7,088 bases of DNA from Desulfobulbaceae bacterium (GTDB lineage Bacteria > Desulfobacterota > Desulfobulbia > Desulfobulbales > Desulfobulbaceae): assembly GCA_026986885.1 (NCBI GenBank), contig JALSNT010000612.1, positions 1-7,088 on the forward strand, in the 5' to 3' direction. Made by a program: the position numbers and the translations under genes. Positions 1 through 6,244 of the stretch are shown one piece after another (the first letter of the stretch is position 1; each line of letters starts with the position of its first letter). The notes below the pieces were generated by a model. That model did no database searches. It had not been told where the DNA came from and saw only the letters and a program-made list of their open reading frames with translations.

Positions 1-173
1 AGGCAACTCGGCGTAATATAAATTGATTGCCCGTCAACCGCATACCAGACATCCCAGTCAACGGAAGACTCGGCCATTGTTTTAAAGAACTCTTCTTTTA
101 CCCGTAACTGTTCAAATTTTTCCCATAGATCATCACAATTCCCATTATGTTGACTTTCTTTATGCCGGGTCAC
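1..173 (-). CDS. PAS-domain sensor protein, N-terminus (partial, runs off the window)
   Basis: Reading the minus strand from a GTG at 173-171 gives 57 open codons that continue past the window edge. After a hydrophilic stretch of about 20 residues comes a helical segment (DLWEKFEQLRVKEEFFKTM, roughly residues 14-32). It is followed by AESSVDWDVWYAVDGQSIYI and TPSC, which looks like the opening of a PAS domain (family pattern: D-W-x-x-W-x-x-x-D-G-x-x-x-Y-x-S/T-P-S-C). PAS domains of this type sit at the N-terminus of, or between, sensor modules in histidine kinases and diguanylate cyclases; the output domain is outside the window. I chose the GTG because GAGGAAAG (186-179) lies just upstream as a Shine-Dalgarno. 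An in-frame ATG at 188-186 overlaps that site and lacks its own ribosome site. The gene is divergent from rlmKL. The coding call is fairly firm; the PAS call rests on about 25 residues. Confidence 0.7.
   Translation of the reverse strand, partial: MTRHKESQHNGNCDDLWEKFEQLRVKEEFFKTMAESSVDWDVWYAVDGQSIYITPSC
118..129. repeat. 12-bp direct repeat, copy 1
   Basis: TTTTCCCATAGA occurs here, inside the start of the PAS gene, and again at 399-410, just before rlmKL. The identity stops at the twelve bases. Confidence 0.5.
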
Positions 174-250
174 GCGTTCTTTCCTCATCACAATTATTGG
201 TCTATCCTGTTCATCCGGTTAATAATTCATGCATTTGCAGAATCTTTCCT

Positions 251-279
251 ATTGTACGCTCTGAAAATTTTGATGGCAA
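251..279 (-). promoter_or_regulatory. Sigma70-like promoter of the PAS-domain gene
   Basis: On the minus strand TTGCCA (279-274, five of six matches to TTGACA) is followed after exactly 17 nt by TACAAT (256-251, five of six matches to TATAAT). Transcription would begin near 244, leaving a leader of about 70 nt before the GTG start at 173. This is the best promoter match in the window. Confidence 0.6.
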
Positions 280-293
280 GAAATATAGGGAAT

Positions 294-322
294 TTGACAA
301 ATCCAATTCTCTACCTTTCTAT
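294..322 (+). promoter_or_regulatory. Candidate promoter for rlmKL
   Basis: A perfect -35 box TTGACA (294-299) is followed after 17 nt by TTCTAT (317-322), which matches the -10 consensus at only three positions. It lies about 95 nt ahead of the TTG start. The strong -35 box makes it worth listing, but the poor -10 box keeps confidence low. Confidence 0.35.
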
Positions 323-398
323 TGTACAAAATATCGGTATCGGATAGTTTCCCTTGCACCGGAAAGCATTATCACCTTCAAAGTGGTATTCAATAATC

Positions 399-410
399 TT
401 TTCCCATAGA
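399..410. repeat. 12-bp direct repeat, copy 2
   Basis: Second TTTTCCCATAGA, eight bases before the rlmKL start codon; its end (AGAG) doubles as the weak ribosome site of that gene. The mate is at 118-129. Confidence 0.5.
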
Positions 411-417
411 GACTGAT

Positions 418-2619
418 TTGACAACAACCAGACGCAAACGCAACACGACCAAAAAGCCGCAACTGTACACTGCCACCTGCAGCGCCGGCATGGAAGACCT
501 GGTCAAAATGGAAATTCAGGAATTCGGCGGCATAAATGTTACCACAACTCCCGGCGCTGTATCCTGGAACGGGAGACTGGAAACAGCCTACCGGGCCTGC
601 CTCTGGTCCAGGTTTTCATCGCGCATACTTCTGCAGCTTGCAACTTTTAAAGCCCCGGATACCGATGCCCTGTACCGACAGGTAAACGCCATTGAGTGGG
701 ACGTCCATTTCATGCCTGCAGCCACCTTTGCCGTCTACTGTACCCTTTCGGATTCATCCATCACCCACAGCCATTACGCCTCCCTGCGAGTCAAAGACGC
801 AATTGTCGATTATTTTCGCGCAAGGACCGGAAAACGGCCAAATATCGATGTCCACCGACCGGGAATCCGCCTCAACCTGCATATCAGGGGTGAGCTGGCA
901 AGCCTTGCCATTGATCTTTCCGGTGACAGCCTGCACCGACGCGGATACCGCGAACAGGGCGGTCCGGCCCCGCTCAAGGAAACCCTGGCCGCTGCCATCG
1001 TTCATCTAAGCGGGGTTGCCGGTGATTTTCCAGGTGACACCATCCTGCTTGATCCCATGTGCGGTTCCGGCACCCTGTTGATCGAAGCAGCCCTGATACT
1101 TGGCGACTCTGCCCCGGGCCTGCAGAGAAATGCAAAAAATTTCGGCTTTATGTTCTGGAAACGGCACAGCAAAAAAATATGGGACAGCCTGGTCAATGAA
1201 GCCCTGGAGCGTGAGGAGGCAGCTCAGGACAGAACCTGGCCACGGATTATCGGCTATGATGCCGATCCACTGGCCGTTGCGGCCGCCAGAAAGAACATTG
1301 CCCGCGCAGGTTTGACCGATAAGATTATCATTAAACAGGCGCAACTTTCCCGACTGCGCTGTCCTGGAAAAAATGGACTGCTCATAACCAATCCACCCTA
1401 TGGAGAGCGCCTTTCCGAACACATCGCAGTAAAATACCTGTATCGTTTTTTAGGAAATCGTTTTGAGGAAGATTTTCCCGGATGGCGAATGGGATTTTTC
1501 TCGGCCAACCCTGATCTTGCCGATCTGGTCGGACTCAACTGGAATGGCCGGCACGCACTCTACAATGGCCCCATCAAATGCCGGCTGCTGGTTGGCGTCC
1601 ATCGACAACGCCATAAACAGTCGATTGACAGGATACAAATGACAGATATGGAAATATCCGCTCCCGGCAGTGAGCTGGCCAATCGTCTACGTAAAAACTG
1701 GGCCTTGCTTACCCCCTGGGCCAAAGAAAAGAATATTGACTGTTTTCGTCTTTATGATGCCGATATGCCGGAATATAATCTGGCCATTGACATCTATGAA
1801 CGATTCGTTCATGTCCAGGAATATGCCCCGCCGAAATCCATTGATCCGGCAAAGGCCTCAAGGCGGTTCACGACAGGTCTGCAGGTCCTCCGCGAACTCT
1901 TTTCCCTTGAACGCAGCCAATTGTTTATCAAAACACGGAAACCGCAGAAGGGAAGGAGCCAGTACCAGAAAAAGACAAGGGAGGGAAAACTCTTTGTCGT
2001 CCATGAAGGAGGGGCTGAATTCCTGGTCAACTTCACTGATTTTCTGGATACCGGCCTTTTTCTCGACCATCGCAAAACCAGGGCCCGCATCGGCGAGCTT
2101 GCCCGCGGCCGCACCTTTCTCAACCTGTACGGGTATACCGGCTCAGCCACTGTATATGCAGCCATGAACGGGGCAACGTCGACAACAACTGTTGATATAT
2201 CTGAAAAATACCTGACCCGAACGCTGGCCAACCTGTCGCTCAACGGTTATGGCGGATCTTTACATACGATTATAGAGGCCGACTGCCTGCAGTGGTTAAA
2301 AGAAGAACGCCGGCGGTACGGCCTGATCTTTGTCGATCCGCCGACCTTTTCCAATAATCGACACCGGCGGCAGACATTTTCCGTTCAGGATGATCACGAA
2401 GAACTCCTGCGCCTTGCCATGGGACGGCTTTCCCGAGAGGGTATCCTCCTGTTTTCCACCAATTTCAAAAAATTCACTCCAGCGCCAACATTATTTACCG
2501 ATTATGAGGTGCAGGAAATAACCGCCCAAACACTACCCAGAGATTTTAAGCAGAAGGGAAGCGTTCATCGCTGCTTTGAATTTCGCCACAAACCGGCGCC
2601 GCCGGAGGAAAAGACATGA
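418..2619 (+). CDS. rlmKL: Bifunctional 23S rRNA methyltransferase RlmKL (m2G2445 / m7G2069)
   Basis: The product is 733 aa and aligns throughout with E. coli RlmKL (702 aa, recalled). In E. coli the RlmL half makes m2G2445 and the RlmK half m7G2069 of 23S rRNA, using S-adenosylmethionine. An N-terminal ferredoxin-like/THUMP region (about residues 16-170, including VKDAIVDYF from 125) should bind RNA. The RlmL domain has the SAM motif DPMCGSGT (212-219), acidic D281/D283 and catalytic NPPY (325-328). The RlmK domain (from about 440) has EYAPPK (468), DTGLFLDHR (544-552), the SAM motif NLYGYTGSATV (569-579), D593, D622 and DPPTFSN (640-646). All key motifs are intact in both halves. The start is TTG: an in-frame stop lies at 394-396, no ATG occurs before residue 25, and starting there would remove the first conserved strand. 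The ribosome site is weak (AGAG, 408-411). The first 15 residues are a basic extension absent from E. coli. Confidence 0.95.
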   Translation: MTTTRRKRNTTKKPQLYTATCSAGMEDLVKMEIQEFGGINVTTTPGAVSWNGRLETAYRACLWSRFSSRILLQLATFKAPDTDALYRQVNAIEWDVHFMPAATFAVYCTLSDSSITHSHYASLRVKDAIVDYFRARTGKRPNIDVHRPGIRLNLHIRGELASLAIDLSGDSLHRRGYREQGGPAPLKETLAAAIVHLSGVAGDFPGDTILLDPMCGSGTLLIEAALILGDSAPGLQRNAKNFGFMFWKRHSKKIWDSLVNEALEREEAAQDRTWPRIIGYDADPLAVAAARKNIARAGLTDKIIIKQAQLSRLRCPGKNGLLITNPPYGERLSEHIAVKYLYRFLGNRFEEDFPGWRMGFFSANPDLADLVGLNWNGRHALYNGPIKCRLLVGVHRQRHKQSIDRIQMTDMEISAPGSELANRLRKNWALLTPWAKEKNIDCFRLYDADMPEYNLAIDIYERFVHVQEYAPPKSIDPAKASRRFTTGLQVLRELFSLERSQLFIKTRKPQKGRSQYQKKTREGKLFVVHEGGAEFLVNFTDFLDTGLFLDHRKTRARIGELARGRTFLNLYGYTGSATVYAAMNGATSTTTVDISEKYLTRTLANLSLNGYGGSLHTIIEADCLQWLKEERRRYGLIFVDPPTFSNNRHRRQTFSVQDDHEELLRLAMGRLSREGILLFSTNFKKFTPAPTLFTDYEVQEITAQTLPRDFKQKGSVHRCFEFRHKPAPPEEKT
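2604..2608 (+). promoter_or_regulatory. Ribosome binding site of the Nudix gene
   Basis: GGAGG lies seven bases before the ATG at 2616, inside the last codons of rlmKL. It is much stronger than the site of rlmKL itself and fixes the Nudix start within the ATGA overlap. Confidence 0.75.
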
Positions 2620-3149
2620 CAACGGATCCCGGCCGGGAAATCGTCCAGCTTGTTGACAGGGAAGACAGGGAGATCGGCGCTGTTGCCCGCCATATCATGC
2701 GAAGGCAGCGGCTTATCCACCGGGCCTCCTACATTCTGGTGTTCAACAAAAAAGGAGAGCTCTTTGTCCAGCGGCGAACCATGACCAAGGATATGTATCC
2801 CGGTTATCTTGATGTTGCCGCCGGTGGTGTCGTGCTGGCGGGAGAGAGTTATGAGAAATCGGCCGCCAGAGAGTTGGCGGAAGAGTTGGGGATCAGAACA
2901 AAAAAATCAAAATTACATTTTCTTTTTGATCAATACTATGAGGATGAAAACAACCGGGTCTGGGGCCGGGTGTTTTCCTGCATCCATGAAGGACCATTCA
3001 CCCTTCAACCCGAAGAGGTGGAGGACGGCTGGTTCATGAGCGCTCACAAGGCCCTTACATTAAGTAAAAAAGAACCGTTTACCCCGGATGGAGTGGAGTT
3101 GCTGCGCCGATTGGTTGAATCAGGCAAAGAAAGAAAAAATAAGTCCTAA
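2616..3149 (+). CDS. yfcD: Nudix hydrolase, YfcD-like
   Basis: The product is 177 aa with a complete Nudix box: G71, E77, then R85-E86-L87-x-E89-E90-x-G92-I93, the Mg2+-binding helix that hydrolyses a nucleoside diphosphate linked to another moiety. Flanking segments such as HRASYILV (35-42), VQRRT-x-TKD (51-59) and FTPDGVELL near the C-terminus match the E. coli YfcD family (180 aa), whose substrate is not established to my knowledge. Type I isopentenyl-diphosphate isomerase is a related fold, but its catalytic cysteine before the Nudix box is absent here: the segment reads LDVAAGG, and the only cysteine is C122. The ATG overlaps the rlmKL stop (ATGA), so the two are translationally coupled. 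The C-terminus is lysine-rich. No membrane segment or signal peptide is visible, so the protein is probably cytoplasmic. Confidence 0.9.
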   Translation: MTTDPGREIVQLVDREDREIGAVARHIMRRQRLIHRASYILVFNKKGELFVQRRTMTKDMYPGYLDVAAGGVVLAGESYEKSAARELAEELGIRTKKSKLHFLFDQYYEDENNRVWGRVFSCIHEGPFTLQPEEVEDGWFMSAHKALTLSKKEPFTPDGVELLRRLVESGKERKNKS

Positions 3150-3200
3150 ATCGAGCGATTTTCATTTCGCCCCAAGCTGCAGGATTTGTGCTGTTTCATT

Positions 3201-3221
3201 ATAGATAGTGGATAGTAAATA
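3201..3221. repeat. Heptamer-periodic tract (ATAGATA-GTGGATA-GTAAATA)
   Basis: Three imperfect 7-nt units of the type GTRRATA lie in the gap between the convergent Nudix and rph genes. The next unit would begin with GTAG at 3222, which is exactly the head of the REP element that follows. Confidence 0.55.
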
Positions 3222-3303
3222 GTAGGTCTGCTTGAGCGCAGCGAAAGCGGACAGTAAAATTCCGTCATCAATGTCCGGTTTCGCTGGACTCAACCAGACC
3301 TAC
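3222..3303. repeat. REPIN: two inverted REP hairpins with GTAG heads
   Basis: The 32-nt arm 3222-3253 and the reverse complement of 3272-3303 agree at 28 of 32 positions, separated by an 18-nt spacer. Each arm begins with GTAG and then forms its own 8-bp hairpin, as in 3226-3233 pairing with 3245-3252. Two of the four differences are partners in that stem: C3231-G3247 in the left arm is G-C in the right arm, so pairing is kept. A GTAG head plus a hairpin, doubled in inverted orientation, is the known structure of REP elements moved by RAYT (TnpA-REP) transposases. No RAYT gene is in the window. The location between convergent 3' ends is typical, and the element could also protect or end both transcripts. 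Confidence 0.75.
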
Positions 3304-3411
3304 AACATTCAGCGCCTGGGCAAAACAGAAATACACATATAAAGCATAATACCTGAATTCAAGTCATAAGTGCACAGCCAAGAATATTTTTGACATCTAT
3401 GCCAGTTAGAG

Positions 3412-4119
3412 CTACTCCGCCTCCCACAACTGCAGCAGCTCTTCAATCCCCTTGCGGGCAAGGCCGCTCATCTGTAAAAGCATGTCCGGAGCAAAGGGTT
3501 TGCCCTCAGCCGTACACTGCACCTCAATAAACCGGCCGTCGCCGCTCATCACAAAATTGGCATCAACCTCGGCAGCGGAATCTTCACTGTAATCAAGATC
3601 AAGCACGGCCCGGCCCGCAACCACCCCGGCACTGACGGCAGCCACCGGCAGGATTGTCGGCAACACGGATAATTTTCCATCGGCAACCATTTTCTCAAGA
3701 GCCCGGCGCAACGCCAGGGCGGCACCGGTTATGGAGGCACAGCGGGTACCGCCGTCGGCGTTGATTACGTCGCAATCCACCCGCAGGGTATGCTCGCCCA
3801 GATCCTTTAAATCAACCATCATCCGCAGCGAACGGCCGATAAGCCGCTGAATCTCATAGGTACGGCCGGAACGGCCGACAGCCGCCTCCCGCCTGCCCCG
3901 GCTTTGGGTGGCACAGGGGAGCATGCCGTACTCGGCGGTAATCCATCCCTGCCCCTTGCCTGCAAGAAACGACGGCACCCTGTCTTCCACCGACACGCCG
4001 CACAACACATGGGTTCCGCCCATCCTGATCAAAACAGAACCGGCGGCATGGGGCTGGGCATCATATTCCAGGCTGAGTGGTCGCAAACCATCAAGGGCCC
4101 TGCCGCTTACACGTTTCAT
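3412..4119 (-). CDS. rph: Ribonuclease PH
   Basis: The product is 235 aa (E. coli 238 aa, recalled). RNase PH is a phosphorolytic 3'-5' exoribonuclease, active as a hexamer of dimers, that trims tRNA 3' ends. Visible family signatures are [13 protein letters not shown] (56-68), [15 protein letters not shown] (85-99, with phosphate-site R86), [12 protein letters not shown] (115-126, with R126) and the acidic catalytic segment [11 protein letters not shown] (176-186, with D180 and D186). I place the start at ATG 4119-4117. AAGG (4132-4129) stands nine bases upstream, while a TTG three codons earlier (4128-4126) touches that site and would be badly spaced. The gene begins 14 nt after the paaK stop and is probably cotranscribed with it. 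The usual partner rdgB does not follow; the next feature is the REPIN. Confidence 0.95.
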   Translation of the reverse strand: MKRVSGRALDGLRPLSLEYDAQPHAAGSVLIRMGGTHVLCGVSVEDRVPSFLAGKGQGWITAEYGMLPCATQSRGRREAAVGRSGRTYEIQRLIGRSLRMMVDLKDLGEHTLRVDCDVINADGGTRCASITGAALALRRALEKMVADGKLSVLPTILPVAAVSAGVVAGRAVLDLDYSEDSAAEVDANFVMSGDGRFIEVQCTAEGKPFAPDMLLQMSGLARKGIEELLQLWEAE

Positions 4120-4128
4120 AATCTTCAA

Positions 4129-4132
4129 CCTT
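4129..4132 (-). promoter_or_regulatory. Ribosome binding site that decides the rph start
   Basis: AAGG on the minus strand, nine bases before ATG 4119 and directly abutting the upstream TTG at 4128. The spacing favours the ATG. Confidence 0.55.
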
Positions 4133-4133
4133 G

Positions 4134-5432
4134 CTAAATTGAGCGTTTATCAATAACACGCTGTGACTTGCCCAGGGAACGCTCAAGGGTTTTTTCTTCC
4201 ACCAGCTTGACGGCAACGCCGATCCCCAATTCCGAACTCAACCGGGCCTTGATATGGTCCACCATCTGCCGTTGCTTTTTCATCTCGTCAAAGAAGATGG
4301 ACTCATTAACCTCCACCAGAACCGTTGCCTTGTCCGAATGGTTTTCCCGCTCAACAATGATCTGGTAATGGGGCTGGGTTCCCTCTATCTCAAAGAGTAC
4401 CTTTTCAATCTGCACTGGAAAGACATTGACGCCCTTGATGATCAACATGTCATCGCTGCGGCCCATCACCCGCTGCATACGCATCAACGTCCGACCGCAG
4501 GCACAGGGTTCCGGAATTAACCGGGTCAAATCACGTGTCCGATAGCGGATCATGGGAAAGGCTTCCTTGGTCAGGGTAGTGATCACCAGCTCACCGACCT
4601 CACCTGGTTCTACCGGTTCCAGGGTTTCCGGATCAACCACCTCCAGCAGGAAATGATCTTCATTGATATGCAGGCCGTTACACTGTTCGCACTCTCCTGC
4701 CACCCCTGGCCCCATAACCTCGGAAAGCCCATAATTATCCGTTGCCCGGATACCAAGCTTCTCATTGATCTCATGGCGCATGGCCTCGGACCAGGGCTCG
4801 GCCCCGAACAGTCCGTATCGCAGGGAGAGGCCATTGGGATTAACACCCATCTCCATCATGGTATCGGCAATAATCAGGGCATAGGAAGGAGTGCAGACCA
4901 GGGCCGTGGTCTTGAAATCCTGCATGATCTGAATCTGCCGCTTGGTATTACCGGCGGAAATGGGAATTACCGAGGCCCCAAGCCGCTCGGCGCCGTAATG
5001 CAGACCAAAGCCACCGGTAAACAACCCGTAACCAAAGGCGATCTGGATAACATCATCCCTGGTTACCCCGGCACCGGTCAGCACGCGGGCCACCAGGTTG
5101 GACCAGTTCTTGATATCATTGCGACTGTAACCGACAACCGTGGCAAGACCGGTGGTGCCGGAAGAGGAATGTACCCGGACCACATCCCGCAGCGGCACGG
5201 CAAACAGCCCGTAGGGATAATTATCCCGCAGGTCCTGCTTGACTGTGAACGGCAGTCGCCGGAGATCATCAAGGCTGCGGATATCCTCAAAGTTAATTTT
5301 CAGTTCCGCAAACTTTTTTTTATAAAACGGCACATGGGTGCCCACCCGGTACAGGGTGGACTGGAGACGTTCCAACTGTAACTGCTCCAGATCTTCTCTG
5401 GGCATACATTCTCTTTCCGGTTCCCAATACAT
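4134..5432 (-). CDS. paaK: Phenylacetate-CoA ligase (AMP-forming)
   Basis: The product is 432 aa, the normal length for PaaK, a cytoplasmic ANL-family enzyme that makes phenylacetyl-CoA from phenylacetate, ATP and CoA. The ATP loop is SSSGTTG (89-95). DNYGLSE (232-238) is the A5-type motif, YRTRD (297-301) the ribose-contacting motif and GRSDDM (324-329) the hinge to the C-terminal domain. K422 in GKSQRVID fits the catalytic lysine of the adenylation step. C248, C251, C310 and C312 (GECEQC, CACG) could form a metal site. The first ATG is preferred because the family N-terminus reads W-x-P-E-x-E-x-MPRE. A second ATG at 5405-5403 has a better ribosome site (GGAAAGAG) and cannot be excluded. It sits between livF and rph. 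Exact substrate is uncertain: related acids such as indoleacetate are possible, and no downstream pathway genes are present. Confidence 0.92.
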   Translation of the reverse strand: MYWEPERECMPREDLEQLQLERLQSTLYRVGTHVPFYKKKFAELKINFEDIRSLDDLRRLPFTVKQDLRDNYPYGLFAVPLRDVVRVHSSSGTTGLATVVGYSRNDIKNWSNLVARVLTGAGVTRDDVIQIAFGYGLFTGGFGLHYGAERLGASVIPISAGNTKRQIQIMQDFKTTALVCTPSYALIIADTMMEMGVNPNGLSLRYGLFGAEPWSEAMRHEINEKLGIRATDNYGLSEVMGPGVAGECEQCNGLHINEDHFLLEVVDPETLEPVEPGEVGELVITTLTKEAFPMIRYRTRDLTRLIPEPCACGRTLMRMQRVMGRSDDMLIIKGVNVFPVQIEKVLFEIEGTQPHYQIIVERENHSDKATVLVEVNESIFFDEMKKQRQMVDHIKARLSSELGIGVAVKLVEEKTLERSLGKSQRVIDKRSI

Positions 5433-5451
5433 TGTTGTCGGTTCCAGGGTG

Positions 5452-5493
5452 AAGGTTCAGAGTTTAAGGTTCAAGGTTCAAGGTTCAAGGTTC
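5452..5493. repeat. Heptamer tandem array (AAGGTTC)
   Basis: Four perfect AAGGTTC units fill 5466-5493. One more perfect copy lies at 5452-5458, separated by a degenerate unit (AGAGTTT) in the same phase. The array occupies half of the 84-nt gap between livF and paaK, starting 19 nt upstream of the paaK start codon. On the transcribed strand it reads GAACCTT. Confidence 0.85.
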
Positions 5494-5516
5494 AAAAATA
5501 TCGGGATATTAGTTTG

Positions 5517-6242
5517 TTACTCGATCTTTTCCCGGCCGAGATAGGCCCGCTGCACATCCCGGTTGGCTAACAGGTCCTCAGCCGGTCCCTGGACGATTAT
5601 CTTGCCGGTTTCCAGCACATACCCCCTATCAGCAATTGCCAGGGCGGCACGGGCATTCTGCTCCACCAGTAACACGGTATTCCCCTCATCACGCAGTCGG
5701 ACAATTACCCGGAAAATATCACGAACCACCAACGGTGCCAGGCCGGTTGACGGCTCATCCATCATCACCAGCCTGGGTCTGGACATCAGCGCCCTGCCCA
5801 TGGCCAGCATCTGCTGTTCACCGCCGGACAGGGTACCGGCTAACTGCGCTTTACGTTCTTTCAGCACGGGAAACAGTTCATACTGATGACCAAGCTCCTT
5901 GTCCACGGCCCGTTTTCCACGATTTTTCTGCAACACATAGCCACCTAAAATGAGATTTTCCTCAACACTCATGGTGGCAAAGACCTGCCTGCCCTCGGGC
6001 ACCAGCACACAACCGGCGGCAACTATCTTTTGCGCCGCCTCTTTAGTCCGGTCATGATCTCGAAAAATAATTTCACCGGATGAAGCGCTGACCAGGCCGA
6101 TAACGGTGCTGAGGAGAGTGGTTTTACCGGCACCGTTGGCGCCGATCATGGTGACGATTTCACCACCGTCCACATGCAGAGAGATGTTTTTCAGGACGCG
6201 CAGTTTGCCGTAGCCTGCGTCCAGATTCCGTATTTTCAGCAT
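5517..6242 (-). CDS. livF: High-affinity branched-chain amino acid ABC transporter, ATP-binding protein LivF
   Basis: The product is 241 aa, the usual LivF length. It is one of the two cytoplasmic ATPases of a HAAT-family importer. Walker A is GANGAGKTT (34-42), the Q-loop region is VPEGRQVF (81-88), the ABC signature is LSGGEQQ (138-144) and Walker B is VMMDEP (159-164). The switch position carries Q195 (VEQN) instead of histidine, which is the LivF habit and separates it from LivG. The ATG follows the livG stop by two bases (TGA-TC-ATG), so translation is coupled. GAGGAGG (6262-6256) is 13 nt upstream, a long spacing. The substrate cannot be read from the ATPase; linkage to paaK suggests amino acids or aryl acids. 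Confidence 0.93.
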   Translation of the reverse strand: MLKIRNLDAGYGKLRVLKNISLHVDGGEIVTMIGANGAGKTTLLSTVIGLVSASSGEIIFRDHDRTKEAAQKIVAAGCVLVPEGRQVFATMSVEENLILGGYVLQKNRGKRAVDKELGHQYELFPVLKERKAQLAGTLSGGEQQMLAMGRALMSRPRLVMMDEPSTGLAPLVVRDIFRVIVRLRDEGNTVLLVEQNARAALAIADRGYVLETGKIIVQGPAEDLLANRDVQRAYLGREKIE

Positions 6243-6244
6243 GA

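Noticed and set aside
147..409. Two short plus-strand frames in the divergent intergenic region
   Set aside because: They overlap the promoters and the PAS start, have no ribosome site, and their peptides resemble nothing I know.
311..410. Minus-strand frame reading LWEKIIEYHFEGDN..., whose start resembles DLWEK in the PAS gene
   Set aside because: The likeness comes only from the shared 12-mer. There is no start codon with a ribosome site, and a stop follows after about 30 codons. It could be gene debris, but nothing shows it.
1006..1422. A 138-codon open frame on the minus strand inside rlmKL
   Set aside because: Antisense to the SAM-binding and NPPY motifs of RlmL; no recognisable protein features.
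2616..3149. Type I isopentenyl-diphosphate isomerase as the identity of the Nudix protein
   Set aside because: The conserved catalytic cysteine segment before the Nudix box is missing, and the Nudix box itself is complete, unlike in the isomerase.
3304..3411. Rho-independent terminator for rph or the Nudix gene outside the REPIN
   Set aside because: I found no GC-rich stem followed by a T-run on either strand; only the REPIN hairpins could serve.
4117..4128. TTG 4128-4126 as the rph start
   Set aside because: It touches the AAGG ribosome site; the ATG at 4119 has proper nine-base spacing and matches the family N-terminus (MKR...GR).
4653..5381. A 242-codon open frame on the plus strand opposite paaK
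   Set aside because: It lies wholly antisense to a full-length, motif-complete PaaK, has low-complexity composition, no recognised family and no ribosome site; it is a shadow of codon bias.
5452..5493. CRISPR-like array
   Set aside because: Units are seven bases and contiguous with no spacers, so this is a simple tandem repeat.
5497..5510. Palindrome AATATC-GG-GATATT after livF, a possible terminator
   Set aside because: The stem is short and A/T-rich, the loop is too tight, and only a few T residues follow on the minus strand; too weak to call.
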